64,000 bases of DNA. It comes from Acidobacteriota bacterium (GTDB taxonomy: Bacteria; Acidobacteriota; Terriglobia; Bryobacterales; Bryobacteraceae). Below, in pieces: positions 44,275-53,102 of this stretch. The stretch's first letter is position 1. Every line of letters begins with the position of its first letter. Below the pieces are notes generated by a model that saw nothing but the letters and a program-made list of their open reading frames with translations, was not told the DNA's origin and made no database searches. A program made the position numbers and the translations under genes. The stretch lies in contig JAEZIJ010000036.1 of the NCBI GenBank assembly GCA_023436715.1, forward strand, positions 1 through 64,000, in the 5' to 3' direction.

Positions 44275-44538
44275 ATGAAAGCGCTTCTTCTCATCGCGAA
44301 GTATTTGCCCGTTGTCATGGGCACGGTCGCCGCCGTCGAGCAGACCGTCCAGGCGCCGGGGCAAACCAAGGCCCAGGTTGCATTGAACACGATCCAGACG
44401 GTGTCTGCCATCGCGGGCCAGACCGTTCCGGAGGAGCACGTCCAGTTGATCGCCAGCCTGATCAACAGCGTGGTCGACGTGTTCAACAAGACCGGAATCT
44501 TTCAGAAGGCGACCACGGCGGTTGCGGTTCAGAACTGA
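44275..44538 (+). CDS. Holin-like small membrane protein
   Basis: An 87-residue protein with a hydrophobic N-terminus (ALLLIAKYLPVVMGTVAAVE) and a second mildly hydrophobic helix (VQLIASLINSVVDVFN). Size, position after the fibre gene and overlap with a second membrane protein suit a holin or LLH-like protein. ATAGGAGAG precedes the ATG. The evidence is contextual. Confidence 0.5.
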   Translation: MKALLLIAKYLPVVMGTVAAVEQTVQAPGQTKAQVALNTIQTVSAIAGQTVPEEHVQLIASLINSVVDVFNKTGIFQKATTAVAVQN

Positions 44539-44876
44539 TGACGGCCCAGGAAATCACCATCGCGATCTCCCTTCTCACGGTGGCATCGGCTGCCGTCAAT
44601 GTGTTCGTCGGCCTTCGTCTGGCGGCAGTCCAGTCGAGATTGAAGGCCGATGCCGCAGCCCTCGAAGTCTCGCTCGTAAAGCAGTTCGTCGGGTGGAAGG
44701 ACGAGGTGTTGTCGGCCATCAACGGCAAGTACGTGAGCGCGCAGTTGATCGCGGAGATCCGCGCGAGCATCGGGCGCGAACTGGCGCAGGCTGAACTTCG
44801 GCTCGACCGCATTGAAAAACGGTGCGAGGAGCGTCCGAAGGAATGCCTCGCGCTCCGGTGCCACCCGCCGGAGTAG
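44538..44876 (+). CDS. Single-pass membrane protein with coiled coil (spanin- or holin-accessory-like)
   Basis: A 112-residue protein with one N-terminal transmembrane helix (ITIAISLLTVASAAVNVFVG) followed by a long coiled coil and a basic Cys-containing tail. This is the shape of inner-membrane spanins and holin-associated proteins. It is translationally coupled to the previous gene (TGATG). Confidence 0.5.
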   Translation: MTAQEITIAISLLTVASAAVNVFVGLRLAAVQSRLKADAAALEVSLVKQFVGWKDEVLSAINGKYVSAQLIAEIRASIGRELAQAELRLDRIEKRCEERPKECLALRCHPPE

Positions 44877-45318
44877 CAGTCCGGAGACTCGATGTGCAGG
44901 TTCCCCCTTCCGGTCGCCCGCGACGCCGATCCGGGCGACCGCGTCTCGCCTCCCGGCCTACGCGATTCGCGCTAACTCCAATCCTCATTTGCTGTTACGG
45001 CGCCACCGCTCACTTCCCCCGTACTTGCCGTTCGCACTTTGGAGTTCAAAACCTAATTTCCTGTAACTATATTTCTCCCGCTATCAGACATATCCGTCAA
45101 AATCCGTCATGTTCGCCTTCCCGAGTGTCTTGACGCGCTTAGGCGTTGGGATTACTTTCGGTTTGTAGTTCAGATCCAAACACGCTTCGGCGCGTTCTCG
45201 ACGGGGTAGCAAAGCGGCGCGGACAGGATAGCCCGCACGCACGCCGCACATTCCGTATCCGGTGGTTTCGAGTTCGACGCCCGAGGTGTCTCTAAGCCCC
45301 AAGGACAAGGTAGACGGC
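44877..45318. other. Intergenic switch between late and replication genes; possible gene remnant
   Basis: 442 bp, the largest gap within the phage genes. It is AT-richer around 44970-45110, with TAACTATAT near 45064-45072 and the direct repeat TCCGTCAAAATCCGTC around 45096-45111, both promoter- or operator-like. A minus-strand frame (45084-45365) ends with NYKPKVIPTPKRVKTLG, reminiscent of the leader before an XRE domain, but stops there. I treat it as a possible remnant. Confidence 0.35.
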
Positions 45319-45543
45319 ATGGTCAAGGCGTACAGGAAAACTGTGTCCAGACGCAGGCGCATCAATCGCGACCACGGTGGCGTACCGCAATTGGCGGCGC
45401 AGTTGTGCGGGTGCGATCTCTCGATGGCTTACAAGGTCCGGAATGGGCAGGCCACCTCCGCGAAGGTCAGTAAGGCGCTCGCGGAAGCGGAACGGCAACT
45501 TCAGCGGCAAAAGGACGGGCGGAATGAACAGTTCCGTCGTTAG
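45319..45543 (+). CDS. Small Cro-like DNA-binding protein
   Basis: A 74-residue basic protein with a helix-turn-helix-like stretch (GVPQLAAQLCGCDLSMAYKV) and an Arg-rich N-terminus. It is the first gene after the long intergenic gap, a place for an early regulator. A GTG at 45262 would lengthen it, but AAGGACAAGG precedes the ATG at 45319. It overlaps the helicase gene by 20 bp. Confidence 0.55.
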   Translation: MVKAYRKTVSRRRRINRDHGGVPQLAAQLCGCDLSMAYKVRNGQATSAKVSKALAEAERQLQRQKDGRNEQFRR

Positions 45544-47209
45544 CGTCGAGTCCGGACATATTCGGGTCCTGCCTGCCTTCGCGGACATGCTGACGGTTCA
45601 GCGTCTCGGCGGGCGGTTCAACGGAGCCACGCGCGTCTGGCTGTGGCCCGCGACCCGCGAAAATGCCATGCTCCTGGCGAAGCAGTTGCGCGGGGCACGT
45701 ACGACGCCGGAGTTCGCCGCGCTCCTTGCTCCGATGGCTCAGGAGGCGGAGATTCCGGCGCAGCCGAAAGCGCCGGTCGTAGACCCGCCTTCCGGCCTGA
45801 TCGCCTCTCGTGTGGAACCGGACATCGTGGTTCCGGATGGGATGCTCACTCGCCCCTGGCGGCATCAGAAGGCAGCTTTCAAGTTCTGCACCGATCGCTT
45901 CGCCGCCGGAATGCGCGGCATTCTCCTGGCAATGGGCATGGGCACGGGCAAATCCCTGGTGGCCTACATGTTGATCCTCGCCCTGTTTGCACGGCGCGTG
46001 CTGATCGCCTGCCCGCTACGCGTGGTGCAGGTGTGGATCACGCAGTTTGAGCGCCACGTGGGCGCGCCCGTAATGCTCATTGCTCTCGGTGAGGATGCGG
46101 GCTCAGTGTCGGAAAAACAGGAGTTGGCCGCGGAGAAGATGAAGCTCGCGCAGACCCTCGGCGTGCCGTTCATCGGAGTTATCAACTACGACTCCGCGTG
46201 GCGCGATCCGTTTGCGGCGTGGGCCGAGAAGGTCCAATGGGATCTCGTAATCGCGGACGAGGCACACCGCATCAAGGCTCCGGGCGGCAAGGCATCGCTG
46301 TTCTTCAAGCGCATGCGCCTCCACGCCGCCCATCGCATCGCACTTACCGGGACGCCACTGCCGCACGGGCCGATGGATATCTACGCGCAGTTCCGGTTCC
46401 TGGATGTGACGATCTTTGGCCCCTCGTTCAGCGCGTTCCGGACCAAGTACGCGGTCATGGGCGGCTACCAGCGGAAGCAGATTACCGGGTTCCAGAAACT
46501 CGACGAGTTGGAAGCCGCGATGAGCAGGATCACGTTTCGGGTTGGCCCGGAGGTTCTGGACCTGCCGCCAGCCACACACGTCACATACTACTGCGACCTG
46601 ACGCCGGAGGCGGCGCGCATCTACCGCAACCTTGAAGAGGACTTCGTGGCGCGCGTGAAGGACGGAACCGTGACCGCCGCGAACGCCTTGGTGAAACTTC
46701 TGCGTCTCCAGCAGGTGGTGGGCGGCTGCGTACCCACCGACGACCACATCGTGCAGCGCGTCGATTCGAGCAAGCAGAAACTTTTGGCGGACACGCTGGA
46801 GGACATCGGCGCGGACGAAGCGGTGGTCGTCTTCTGCCGGTTCCATGCCGACTTGGACGCTGTACACCACGCATGTGAAGCGATGGGATACAGCACGCTC
46901 GAACTGTCCGGCCGGCGAGATCAGTTGAAAAGCTGGCAGGACGGCGAGGCTCAAGTCCTCGCGGTGCAAATCAGCGCGGGCGGCGTCGGAGTCGATTTTA
47001 CGCGGGCTCGCTTTGCCATGTACTACTCGCTCTCCTTTTCGTTGGGCGAGTACGACCAGGCGCTCGCCCGCGTCCACCGTCCGGGACAGACGCGCCCGGT
47101 CGAGCACATCCACCTCGTCGCGAGGAACACGGTGGACGTGAAGATCATGCGCGCCCTGGAAAAGCGCGCCGAGATCGTGCAGTCAATCCTCGCGGAAATC
47201 AAGCACTAG
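45524..47209 (+). CDS. SNF2-type DEAH helicase/ATPase
   Basis: A 561-residue SF2 ATPase. Walker A GMGTGKS lies near residue 138, the DEAH box in IADEAHRIK near 244, motif III LTGTPLP near 275 and the SNF2-type motif VI ARVHRPGQTRPVEH near 517. An N-terminal 100-residue part is phage-specific. Phage SNF2 proteins are thought to remodel DNA-protein complexes or act with phage replication. The ATG at 45524 has AAAAGGACGG upstream; a longer frame overlaps the regulator. Confidence 0.92.
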   Translation: MNSSVVSVESGHIRVLPAFADMLTVQRLGGRFNGATRVWLWPATRENAMLLAKQLRGARTTPEFAALLAPMAQEAEIPAQPKAPVVDPPSGLIASRVEPDIVVPDGMLTRPWRHQKAAFKFCTDRFAAGMRGILLAMGMGTGKSLVAYMLILALFARRVLIACPLRVVQVWITQFERHVGAPVMLIALGEDAGSVSEKQELAAEKMKLAQTLGVPFIGVINYDSAWRDPFAAWAEKVQWDLVIADEAHRIKAPGGKASLFFKRMRLHAAHRIALTGTPLPHGPMDIYAQFRFLDVTIFGPSFSAFRTKYAVMGGYQRKQITGFQKLDELEAAMSRITFRVGPEVLDLPPATHVTYYCDLTPEAARIYRNLEEDFVARVKDGTVTAANALVKLLRLQQVVGGCVPTDDHIVQRVDSSKQKLLADTLEDIGADEAVVVFCRFHADLDAVHHACEAMGYSTLELSGRRDQLKSWQDGEAQVLAVQISAGGVGVDFTRARFAMYYSLSFSLGEYDQALARVHRPGQTRPVEHIHLVARNTVDVKIMRALEKRAEIVQSILAEIKH

Positions 47210-47232
47210 CCAGCCAGGAGAACGAAGCAGCC

Positions 47233-47691
47233 ATGAACATGGAACCGCTCAGGGAATTTGTGTCCCTGGAGACGCGCAAGAAGGAACTGGACGCCGATCT
47301 CAAGGCGACCAAACAGAGGCTCGATGAACTGGAGGAACAGATAATCCCGATGTTCGTCGAGGAAGGCGTCCCCTCCATGACCGTCGAAGCGGACGGCGTG
47401 AAGCGTACGCTCTCGATCTACCCGGACGTCTATGCCAGCCCGCTCAACGGCCGCGACGAGGTCGTCGAAGCACTCAAGCGGGCGGGGCTGGACCAGTACG
47501 TCGCGGAGAACTACAACACCAACTCGCTTACGAGTTTCGTTCGCGAGATCTGGAAGGAACTGCTGGCCACGGCCGGCAGGGAGAAGCGGGTCGTCACCGA
47601 GGACGATCTGCGCGCGGCGCTCCCGCTGGTGCTTGCCGGGGCGTTGAAGCTCTCCATCGTTCACAAACTCAGCAGCACCAGAAAAGCGTGA
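47233..47691 (+). CDS. Hypothetical coiled-coil phage protein
   Basis: A 152-residue acidic protein. Residues 8-45 form a coiled coil (ETRKKELDADLKATKQRLDE). The rest is compact (VPSMTVEADGVKRTLSIYPD, then LKRAGLDQYVAENYNTNSLT). It lies between helicase and ssDNA-binding-like genes. Phage replication or recombination accessory proteins have this shape, but no family is recognised. Confidence 0.6.
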   Translation: MNMEPLREFVSLETRKKELDADLKATKQRLDELEEQIIPMFVEEGVPSMTVEADGVKRTLSIYPDVYASPLNGRDEVVEALKRAGLDQYVAENYNTNSLTSFVREIWKELLATAGREKRVVTEDDLRAALPLVLAGALKLSIVHKLSSTRKA

Positions 47692-47702
47692 AGGAGAAAG
47701 CT

Positions 47703-48407
47703 ATGCCGCAAGACCTCGTAAAGATTACCGCCGCGCCGCTCGCGCTCACGATGCCGGAAGAAGAACGGCAGGAAGTGATGGCGGCGTTCCACACCAACTG
47801 CGCCAGCGGCAGCATCACGGAGTTCGATCTGCCGCGAATCAAAGTCGCGTCCGGAACGGCTTTGTGGCTGCTTAACGAATTGGAGGGCGAGGCCACCGTG
47901 TCTGCCATCGAGGGCGTAGTCGTCCACGCCCGCGACACGCGCTCGTACTTCCACTCCAAGGATGCCGGGAATGTGCCGCCCGACTGCTCGTCGCGCGATG
48001 GCGTGACCGGCACCGGCAAGCCGGGCGGCGAGTGCGCCGGGTGCCCGCTCGCGGAGTTCGAGTCGGCTCCGGACGGCGGCGCTGGGCAGGCGTGCAAGCA
48101 GAACAAGCAGTTGTTCATCCTGCGCGGCACGTCGATGCTGCCGGAGGTAGTTTCGATTCCGCCCACCAGCCTGAAGGCCATCCGGCAGTTCTTCCTGAAG
48201 CTCGTCACCCAGCGCTTGCAGTACCACCACTGCATCCTGCGGATCGAGTTGGAGAAGGCGCAGAACGCTCAGGGCAAGGTGTACGGCAAGGCGGTGATGA
48301 AGTTCGTCCGCAGGTTGTCGCCCGAGGAGATCGGCCGCGCCGAAGAAATGCGCGCTTTCGCGCAGAGTTTCGCGGCCCGCGTTACGCCGGGCGCGGCCAC
48401 GGAATAG
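47703..48407 (+). CDS. Probable phage single-stranded-DNA-binding protein with zinc ribbon
   Basis: A 234-residue protein. An OB-like part (EATVSAIEGVVVHARDTRSY) is followed by a cysteine cluster (DCSSRDGVTG ... GGECAGCPLAEF ... ACKQNKQLFILRG) and then SIPPTSLKAIRQFFLKL. This layout occurs in phage ssDNA-binding proteins next to DUF2303 genes, from memory. ATG 47703 is preferred over GTG 47688 because AAGGAGAAAG stands just before it. Confidence 0.65.
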   Translation: MPQDLVKITAAPLALTMPEEERQEVMAAFHTNCASGSITEFDLPRIKVASGTALWLLNELEGEATVSAIEGVVVHARDTRSYFHSKDAGNVPPDCSSRDGVTGTGKPGGECAGCPLAEFESAPDGGAGQACKQNKQLFILRGTSMLPEVVSIPPTSLKAIRQFFLKLVTQRLQYHHCILRIELEKAQNAQGKVYGKAVMKFVRRLSPEEIGRAEEMRAFAQSFAARVTPGAATE

Positions 48408-48415
48408 GAGCGCGG

Positions 48416-48751
48416 ATGTTTCCCGAAACGATTCTTCAGTTGAATAACGGAGCGACGGTTGCCGAATTGAGCGACGCGCTCGCGAAGGTCCTCGCCGCCG
48501 TGCGGGGAACCGGCAGAAGCGCATCGGTCACGTTGACGGTCAATGTGAAGCCCGCCAGCAAGGGCGTCACGAACGTCGTGATGGTCGAATCGCAAATCAA
48601 AACCAAATTGCCCGAGCTGGAGCGCGGCATGACCGTCTTCTATCTGACCGAGGACAACCGCCTCGTCCGGAACGACCCGAGGCAGCAGATGCTCCCGTTG
48701 CGGGTCGTCGATATCGAGGATCAACCGAAACAACTCAAGGAGGTGGTGTAG
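48416..48751 (+). CDS. Small hypothetical protein in the replication cluster
   Basis: A 111-residue protein starting 8 bp after the previous stop and ending directly against the next start. An N-terminal helix (NGATVAELSDALAKVLAAVR) is followed by strands (ASVTLTVNVKPASKG) and VFYLTEDNRLVRNDPRQQML. Similar proteins often pair with DUF2303 genes. The exact role is unknown. A longer frame overlaps the ssDNA-binding gene and is ignored. Confidence 0.65.
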   Translation: MFPETILQLNNGATVAELSDALAKVLAAVRGTGRSASVTLTVNVKPASKGVTNVVMVESQIKTKLPELERGMTVFYLTEDNRLVRNDPRQQMLPLRVVDIEDQPKQLKEVV

Positions 48752-49597
48752 ATGGGACGCGATAACTACGGCAACAGCGGTGAGCCGCAGACCATGAGCG
48801 ATATGCAGGCGGCGATCGCCGCCGGTGCGGCGTTGGGCGATCCGCGCACGCCTGTCGTTGACGAGAAAGCTGGCACGTTCGCGGTCGTGCCGAGGGAGTA
48901 CAGCATCAAGTCGCTGGAGGAGTTCCTGCCCCGTCCGTTGCGGATCAGGGAGAGCGTCCTCCTGTACGACACCGACTCGTTCATCGGGTACGTGAACGGC
49001 TTCAAGCTCCCCGGCCTGTCCCGTGTCTTCTTCAATAGCGAGCAGGAGCAGTTCGTCGCGGTCCTCGACTATCACGAAACGGAGACGCCCGGCTGGTGCG
49101 ACCACACCGCCACGTTCAGGCCGCGCCGGAGCGTGGAATTCGAGACGTGGATGGGAGCGAACCGCAAGCAGACTACGCAGGTCGAGTTCGCGCGCTTCCT
49201 GGAAGAGAACATGCCGGATGTGGTCGAGCCGAACAGCGCGGAGTTGCTCCAGGTCGCGCTCACCTTCGAGGCGAAGAAGACGGTGGACTTCTCCTCCGGC
49301 GTGCGGTTGAACAACGGCCAGATCCAGTTCCAGTTCGATGAGGTCGTTCGCGGCACGTCCCAGAAGGGCACCATCGAGATCCCCGAGCAGTTCGTTCTGG
49401 GCATCCCGATCCACATGAACGGCCCCGCGTACCGCATCCCGGTGCGGCTGCGGTGGCGGTTGCAGGAGGCCAAGTTGATCTTCTGGTACGAGATCGTGCG
49501 CCCGCACCGCTTCATCGAGGACGCGCTCAAGGAGATCCGCGAGCGGGTGGCCAACGAGACGGCGGTTCCGCTCCTGGTCGGCAGCATCGAGGAATAG
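48752..49597 (+). CDS. DUF2303 phage protein
   Basis: A 281-residue protein matching DUF2303 from memory: SIKSLEEFLPRPLRIRESV, FIGYVNGFKLPGLSRVFFN, AVLDYHETETPGWCDHTATF and the late IPVRLRWRLQEAKLIFWYEI. DUF2303 proteins are conserved in phage replication or recombination clusters with an unknown biochemical role. It starts directly at the stop of the gene before it. Confidence 0.82.
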   Translation: MGRDNYGNSGEPQTMSDMQAAIAAGAALGDPRTPVVDEKAGTFAVVPREYSIKSLEEFLPRPLRIRESVLLYDTDSFIGYVNGFKLPGLSRVFFNSEQEQFVAVLDYHETETPGWCDHTATFRPRRSVEFETWMGANRKQTTQVEFARFLEENMPDVVEPNSAELLQVALTFEAKKTVDFSSGVRLNNGQIQFQFDEVVRGTSQKGTIEIPEQFVLGIPIHMNGPAYRIPVRLRWRLQEAKLIFWYEIVRPHRFIEDALKEIRERVANETAVPLLVGSIEE

Positions 49598-49696
49598 CCC
49601 GCGGCGGCGGGGGGCCGCGGAGTTAGGAGCCGCGCCCTTAAACGACTGGAACACCGGCCCGGCGCCCGCCACTCAGCCGCCGGAGGAAGCGCAGAC

Positions 49697-49732
49697 ATGG
49701 ACAACAACACCATCGACGGAGGCGGCGAGTGA
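49697..49732 (+). CDS. Possible 11-residue leader peptide
   Basis: ATG at 49697 with GGAGGAAG upstream gives MDNNTIDGGGE and a TGA overlapping the GTG of the next gene (GTGA). It may serve to couple or regulate translation of that gene. Very short, so it could be chance. Confidence 0.3.
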   Translation: MDNNTIDGGGE

Positions 49733-50070
49733 AGCGGGGGCACCTGAACAGCGGGCAGCTTTCGCTGGACTGCGCCATCGTGCGGCAGGCCCTCTCGGAC
49801 CTGCGCGCGTGGAACAAGCCGGTGCCCGAGAAGCAGCCCAGGAACGAGCCCGAGAGACTGACGGAGTTCAAGGATGCCGCTCGGTGGGCGTTCGACAGCG
49901 CCGGGCATGCTCAGTGGCACTTCAGTCTCGCGGCCGTCTGCGCGCGGCTGGATCTCGATGTCCGCAAGGTTCGGGCCAACATGCTGGCGAGGCTTACCGC
50001 CAATCAGCGTGCCTGGATGGCGGCGCTGGGTCTGGAAAACGGGCACGCGGCGGTGAAGGGGGCACGGTGA
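49729..50070 (+). CDS. Hypothetical phage protein
   Basis: A 113-residue protein starting at GTG 49729. Its helical sequence (QLSLDCAIVRQALSDLRAWN, later WHFSLAAVCARLDLDVRKVR, ANMLARLTANQRAWM) suggests a helix-turn-helix or a small packing domain. No family is recognised. Its stop overlaps the next start (TGATG). Confidence 0.55.
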   Translation: MKRGHLNSGQLSLDCAIVRQALSDLRAWNKPVPEKQPRNEPERLTEFKDAARWAFDSAGHAQWHFSLAAVCARLDLDVRKVRANMLARLTANQRAWMAALGLENGHAAVKGAR

Positions 50071-50429
50071 TGGACGACATTTGCGGCAGCTACCACAAGG
50101 GCAATACGGAGTCTCGCGAAGCGCACGCGAGCATTGAGCGGATCAAGGAAGCCATGCGGGCGAAGATCGTCGGGCGGCTTAAAGAAGTTCCCGCTGGGAG
50201 GACTTGCGACGAGATCGAGACCGACCTCGGTTTGCGGCACCAGACTGCTTCCGCGCGGATCTCGGAGTTGCTCGCGTCCGGTCGAGTCATCCGGACAAAG
50301 ATGCGGAGGTCCACAAGGAGCGGCCGGAATGCGTCCGTGGTCGTGGCTCCGGAACACTGGACGCCCGAATGCGGAATCGCTAGTTCCAAGCGCGCGCGGG
50401 CAAAGGAGGGCTCCAATGGACGTTCTTGA
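50070..50429 (+). CDS. Winged-helix DNA-binding protein
   Basis: A 119-residue protein. Residues 28-80 are a winged helix (MRAKIVGRLKEVPAGRTCDE, then IETDLGLRHQTASARISELL, then ASGRVIRTKMRRS). The fold is that used by phage regulators and replication origin proteins. It overlaps both neighbours. A longer frame upstream lies in the preceding gene. Confidence 0.65.
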   Translation: MDDICGSYHKGNTESREAHASIERIKEAMRAKIVGRLKEVPAGRTCDEIETDLGLRHQTASARISELLASGRVIRTKMRRSTRSGRNASVVVAPEHWTPECGIASSKRARAKEGSNGRS

Positions 50430-50907
50430 GAACATCCTCGAACGCATCGCGGAGACCACGGAGCAGCGCGATGTCTATCTGAAGCAGGCCGAGGCCGAAG
50501 AGCAGAAGATCGCCAAGTTGGAGTCGATGTACTACCTGCTCGAAGACCCGGCGACCCAGGAGTTGATGAAGGACGTGGTCGTCGGCCTCGCTGTGCAGAA
50601 CGGCGTGGCGGTGCCGAACGGCAACACTGGTATCGCGGGCGAGAAGCATTACGTCGGCATGCAGAGGGTGCGTGAGTACACCGCGAAGATCCAGACTGGC
50701 CAGCCGTTCACGGTCCACGAGATCTTCACCCTGAGCATCGAGCACATGCCGTCCACGCCGAAGATCCGGCACCCGGAATTCGAAAAGCAGCGCAAGGCCA
50801 GCATCGGCCTCGCCCTCACTTCGATGGCCAAGGGTGGCGACCTGGAAATCATGAAGCAGGGGCGCGGTCGCGAATGCACCGTGTACCGCAGGCCGGAGGG
50901 CAAATAG
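50416..50907 (+). CDS. Hypothetical phage protein with coiled-coil N-terminus
   Basis: A 163-residue protein with an excellent ribosome site (AAAGGAGGG). Residues 1-40 form a coiled coil (IAETTEQRDVYLKQAEAEEQ). Residues 85-160 (YTAKIQTGQPFTVHEIFTLS, later ASIGLALTSMAKGGDLE and ECTVYRRP) look like a winged helix, similar in layout to small host regulators. No family is named. Confidence 0.6.
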   Translation: MDVLENILERIAETTEQRDVYLKQAEAEEQKIAKLESMYYLLEDPATQELMKDVVVGLAVQNGVAVPNGNTGIAGEKHYVGMQRVREYTAKIQTGQPFTVHEIFTLSIEHMPSTPKIRHPEFEKQRKASIGLALTSMAKGGDLEIMKQGRGRECTVYRRPEGK

Positions 50908-50909
50908 CC

Positions 50910-51113
50910 ATGGGCGTTTTCAAGTGGTTCTGCCATCACGCCTGGGGCTTTCCCCGCCGCTGGCCGCAGTTCGAGGGCAAGCGTGACATCGATGTGCAGA
51001 CGTGTTCGAAGTGCGGCGCCCGTCGCGAGTCGCTGGTGCAGTTCGGCGCGGCGGCGCCTGCCGCGGATCGCCCCCCCTCCAATGAGCAGCAGTTCGCCGG
51101 GGTGCGCGTATGA
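50910..51113 (+). CDS. Small zinc-knuckle phage protein
   Basis: A 67-residue protein beginning MGVFKWFCHHAWGFPRRWPQ with a later TCSKCGARRES. One CxxC pair plus the N-terminal Cys-His-His could bind a metal ion. It starts 2 bp after the previous stop and overlaps the nuclease gene. The function is unknown. Confidence 0.55.
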   Translation: MGVFKWFCHHAWGFPRRWPQFEGKRDIDVQTCSKCGARRESLVQFGAAAPAADRPPSNEQQFAGVRV

Positions 51114-51532
51114 AGCGCCAGCCGGTCCTGGAGAAGTACGTGGTCGCGCGGATCATGTCCGCTTTGAGGAAGGTCTCCAGTGTGGTCGTCCGTAAGCGCC
51201 ACGGCACTGCGATGGGCGTGGCCGGCGACCCGGATCTCTACGGGACCATCCGAGGCCGTCACTTCGAGATCGAGGTCAAGCGCCCGGACGATCGAGCCTC
51301 GCAGTTGACCGAACTTCAGACGCAGAGGCTCCTGGACTGGAAACTCGCGGGCGCGCTCACGGGAGTCGCGCGCACCGTGGATGAGGCGCTCGCGATCCTG
51401 GGCATCGAACGGAAAGAGCCCACGGTGTGGCTGTGCTCCGGGTGCCGCCACTACAGGTGGCAGGGATCGGAACAGCCGGCGCGCTGCCCCAGATGCGGCC
51501 ACATCCACTTTGAACAGGAGAGCCATACGTGA
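51110..51532 (+). CDS. VRR-NUC nuclease with C-terminal zinc ribbon
   Basis: A 140-residue protein. Residues 15-95 are a VRR-NUC domain, with the catalytic pattern GDPDLYG near 39-45 and FEIEVKRP near 52-59, then LTELQTQRLLDWK. Residues 107-132 are a zinc ribbon (CSGCRHYRW ... CPRCGHIHF). Phage VRR-NUC proteins probably process branched DNA during replication or packaging. It overlaps the methyltransferase gene by 4 bp. Confidence 0.85.
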   Translation: MKRQPVLEKYVVARIMSALRKVSSVVVRKRHGTAMGVAGDPDLYGTIRGRHFEIEVKRPDDRASQLTELQTQRLLDWKLAGALTGVARTVDEALAILGIERKEPTVWLCSGCRHYRWQGSEQPARCPRCGHIHFEQESHT

Positions 51533-52941
51533 TCTACGGGTCCGTCTGCTCCGGCATCGAAGCTGCCACTGTTGCCTGGCAGCCGCTTGGCTGGCGCGCC
51601 GCCTGGTACGCGGAGATCGACACGTTCGCGAGCGCCGTGCTCGCCTATCGCTTTCCGGAGGTTCACAATTTTGGCGACTTCACGCGGATCGACCCGGCAG
51701 GAACAGTTGACATTCTCGTAGGAGGAACCCCCTGCCAGTCCTTCTCCGTCGCCGGACACCGGCTTGGATTGGCCGATTCGCGTGGCAACCTCACGCTGGA
51801 GTTTCTCCGACTGGCTGCGCGCGCACGCCCCCGCTGGGTCGTGTGGGAAAACGTCCCCGGCGTTCTGTCGATCGATGGTGGACGAACGTTTGGAACCGTC
51901 CTGTGGGCGCTGGCGAACCTCGGGTATGGGGTCGCTTACAGAATTCTGGACGCTCAGTTCTTCGGAGTGCCCCAGCGTCGTCGTCGCGTCTTCGTTGTTG
52001 GATGTGCTGGAGGGTGGCAGGCTGCCGCTGCGGTACTTTTTGAGCGCGAAAGCCTGCGCCGGGATCTTGCGCCGCGCCGAAAAGCGGGGCAGGAGATTGC
52101 CGGAACTCTTGAAGCACGCGCTTCAACGGGTGGCTTCGATCCCGGCGCGCACGGTGCTGCAACCGGGTATCTGATCCCGGCAGAGATCGTCGGACACTCC
52201 ATAAGCGCGAAGTGGGCCAAGCGCGGGAGCGGGCCATCCGGCAGTGAATACCACAACCTCGTCGCACACACGCTCCGCGGCGAAGGCTTCGATGCGACCG
52301 AGGATGGCACCGGCAAGGGCATCCCCCTGCTGCCGATTGGCTTCTCCTGTAAGGACCACGGCGCGGACGCGATGGAAGATGTGGCGCCCACTCTTCGGGC
52401 GATGGGCCACAACGAGTCGCATCCGAACGCCGGAGGCCAGCTCGCGGTCGCGTTCCGCGCGTTCGGCCAGGATGGGTTCGCCGCATCCGAGATCACACCG
52501 CCGGTTTTGTCCAGCGACGGCGGCGGCGTGGCAGCGCCGGTCGTTTTCGAGGCACGGTACGCGCGTAATGGACGCGGTGCGCCGGACGTGGTTGCACCCC
52601 CGCTCAAGGCGCAGTCCGGAGCTTCGGGGCGCGGCGATGGTGCGCCGTTGGTGGCGTCCTGGGTCGCGGTGCGGCGGCTCACGCCGCGAGAGTGCGAGCG
52701 ATTGCAGGGCTTCCCCGACGACTGGACGCTGATCCCCGGCTACAACGCGAGGCTCCGGCCCGAGGAGATTGTCGAGATGGCAGAGTACCTGGGCATCTCC
52801 ATTCAGCAGGCAACGGAGTTCGGCGCGACTCCGGACGGCCCTCGTTACAAGGCGATTGGCAACAGCATGGCTGTGCCCGTCATGCGGTGGATCGGCACTC
52901 GGATCGACCGCGTGGATGCAGTACTCCGGAGGGCGGCGTGA
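51529..52941 (+). CDS. Phage DNA (cytosine-5-)-methyltransferase
   Basis: A 470-residue orphan C5 methyltransferase. Motif I (SVCSGIEAATVAW, near 4-16), catalytic GGTPCQSFS near 65-73, ENVPG near 107 and QRRRRVFVVG near 147 are intact, and the C-terminus has ERLQGFPDDW and AIGNSMAVPVMRWIG. Between about 180 and 380 is a long target-recognition insert with repeated APTLRAMG-like motifs. It is unrelated in detail to the enzyme at 2650 and probably protects phage DNA. Confidence 0.93.
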   Translation: MIYGSVCSGIEAATVAWQPLGWRAAWYAEIDTFASAVLAYRFPEVHNFGDFTRIDPAGTVDILVGGTPCQSFSVAGHRLGLADSRGNLTLEFLRLAARARPRWVVWENVPGVLSIDGGRTFGTVLWALANLGYGVAYRILDAQFFGVPQRRRRVFVVGCAGGWQAAAAVLFERESLRRDLAPRRKAGQEIAGTLEARASTGGFDPGAHGAATGYLIPAEIVGHSISAKWAKRGSGPSGSEYHNLVAHTLRGEGFDATEDGTGKGIPLLPIGFSCKDHGADAMEDVAPTLRAMGHNESHPNAGGQLAVAFRAFGQDGFAASEITPPVLSSDGGGVAAPVVFEARYARNGRGAPDVVAPPLKAQSGASGRGDGAPLVASWVAVRRLTPRECERLQGFPDDWTLIPGYNARLRPEEIVEMAEYLGISIQQATEFGATPDGPRYKAIGNSMAVPVMRWIGTRIDRVDAVLRRAA

Positions 52942-53102
52942 GGCACAGGGCGAAGGTGGAGGGTGAATACGCCGCGATGAGACTGGTCGACCTGGGAACC
53001 ATCGATCCGCAGGCTTGGCCGGCGATCGCGAGGGTTGTCAACGATGTGATCGACCAGGATAGGGACAGCAGGCCGCGCGACGAGGAAGACACGTTGCCAT
53101 GA
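52938..53102 (+). CDS. Very small hypothetical phage protein (54 residues)
   Basis: A frame from GTG 52938 (overlapping the previous stop as GTGA) to 53102, overlapping the next ATG. It reads as an acidic helical protein (WPAIARVVNDVIDQDRDSRP). The double overlap supports translation. Confidence 0.45.
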   Translation: MRHRAKVEGEYAAMRLVDLGTIDPQAWPAIARVVNDVIDQDRDSRPRDEEDTLP

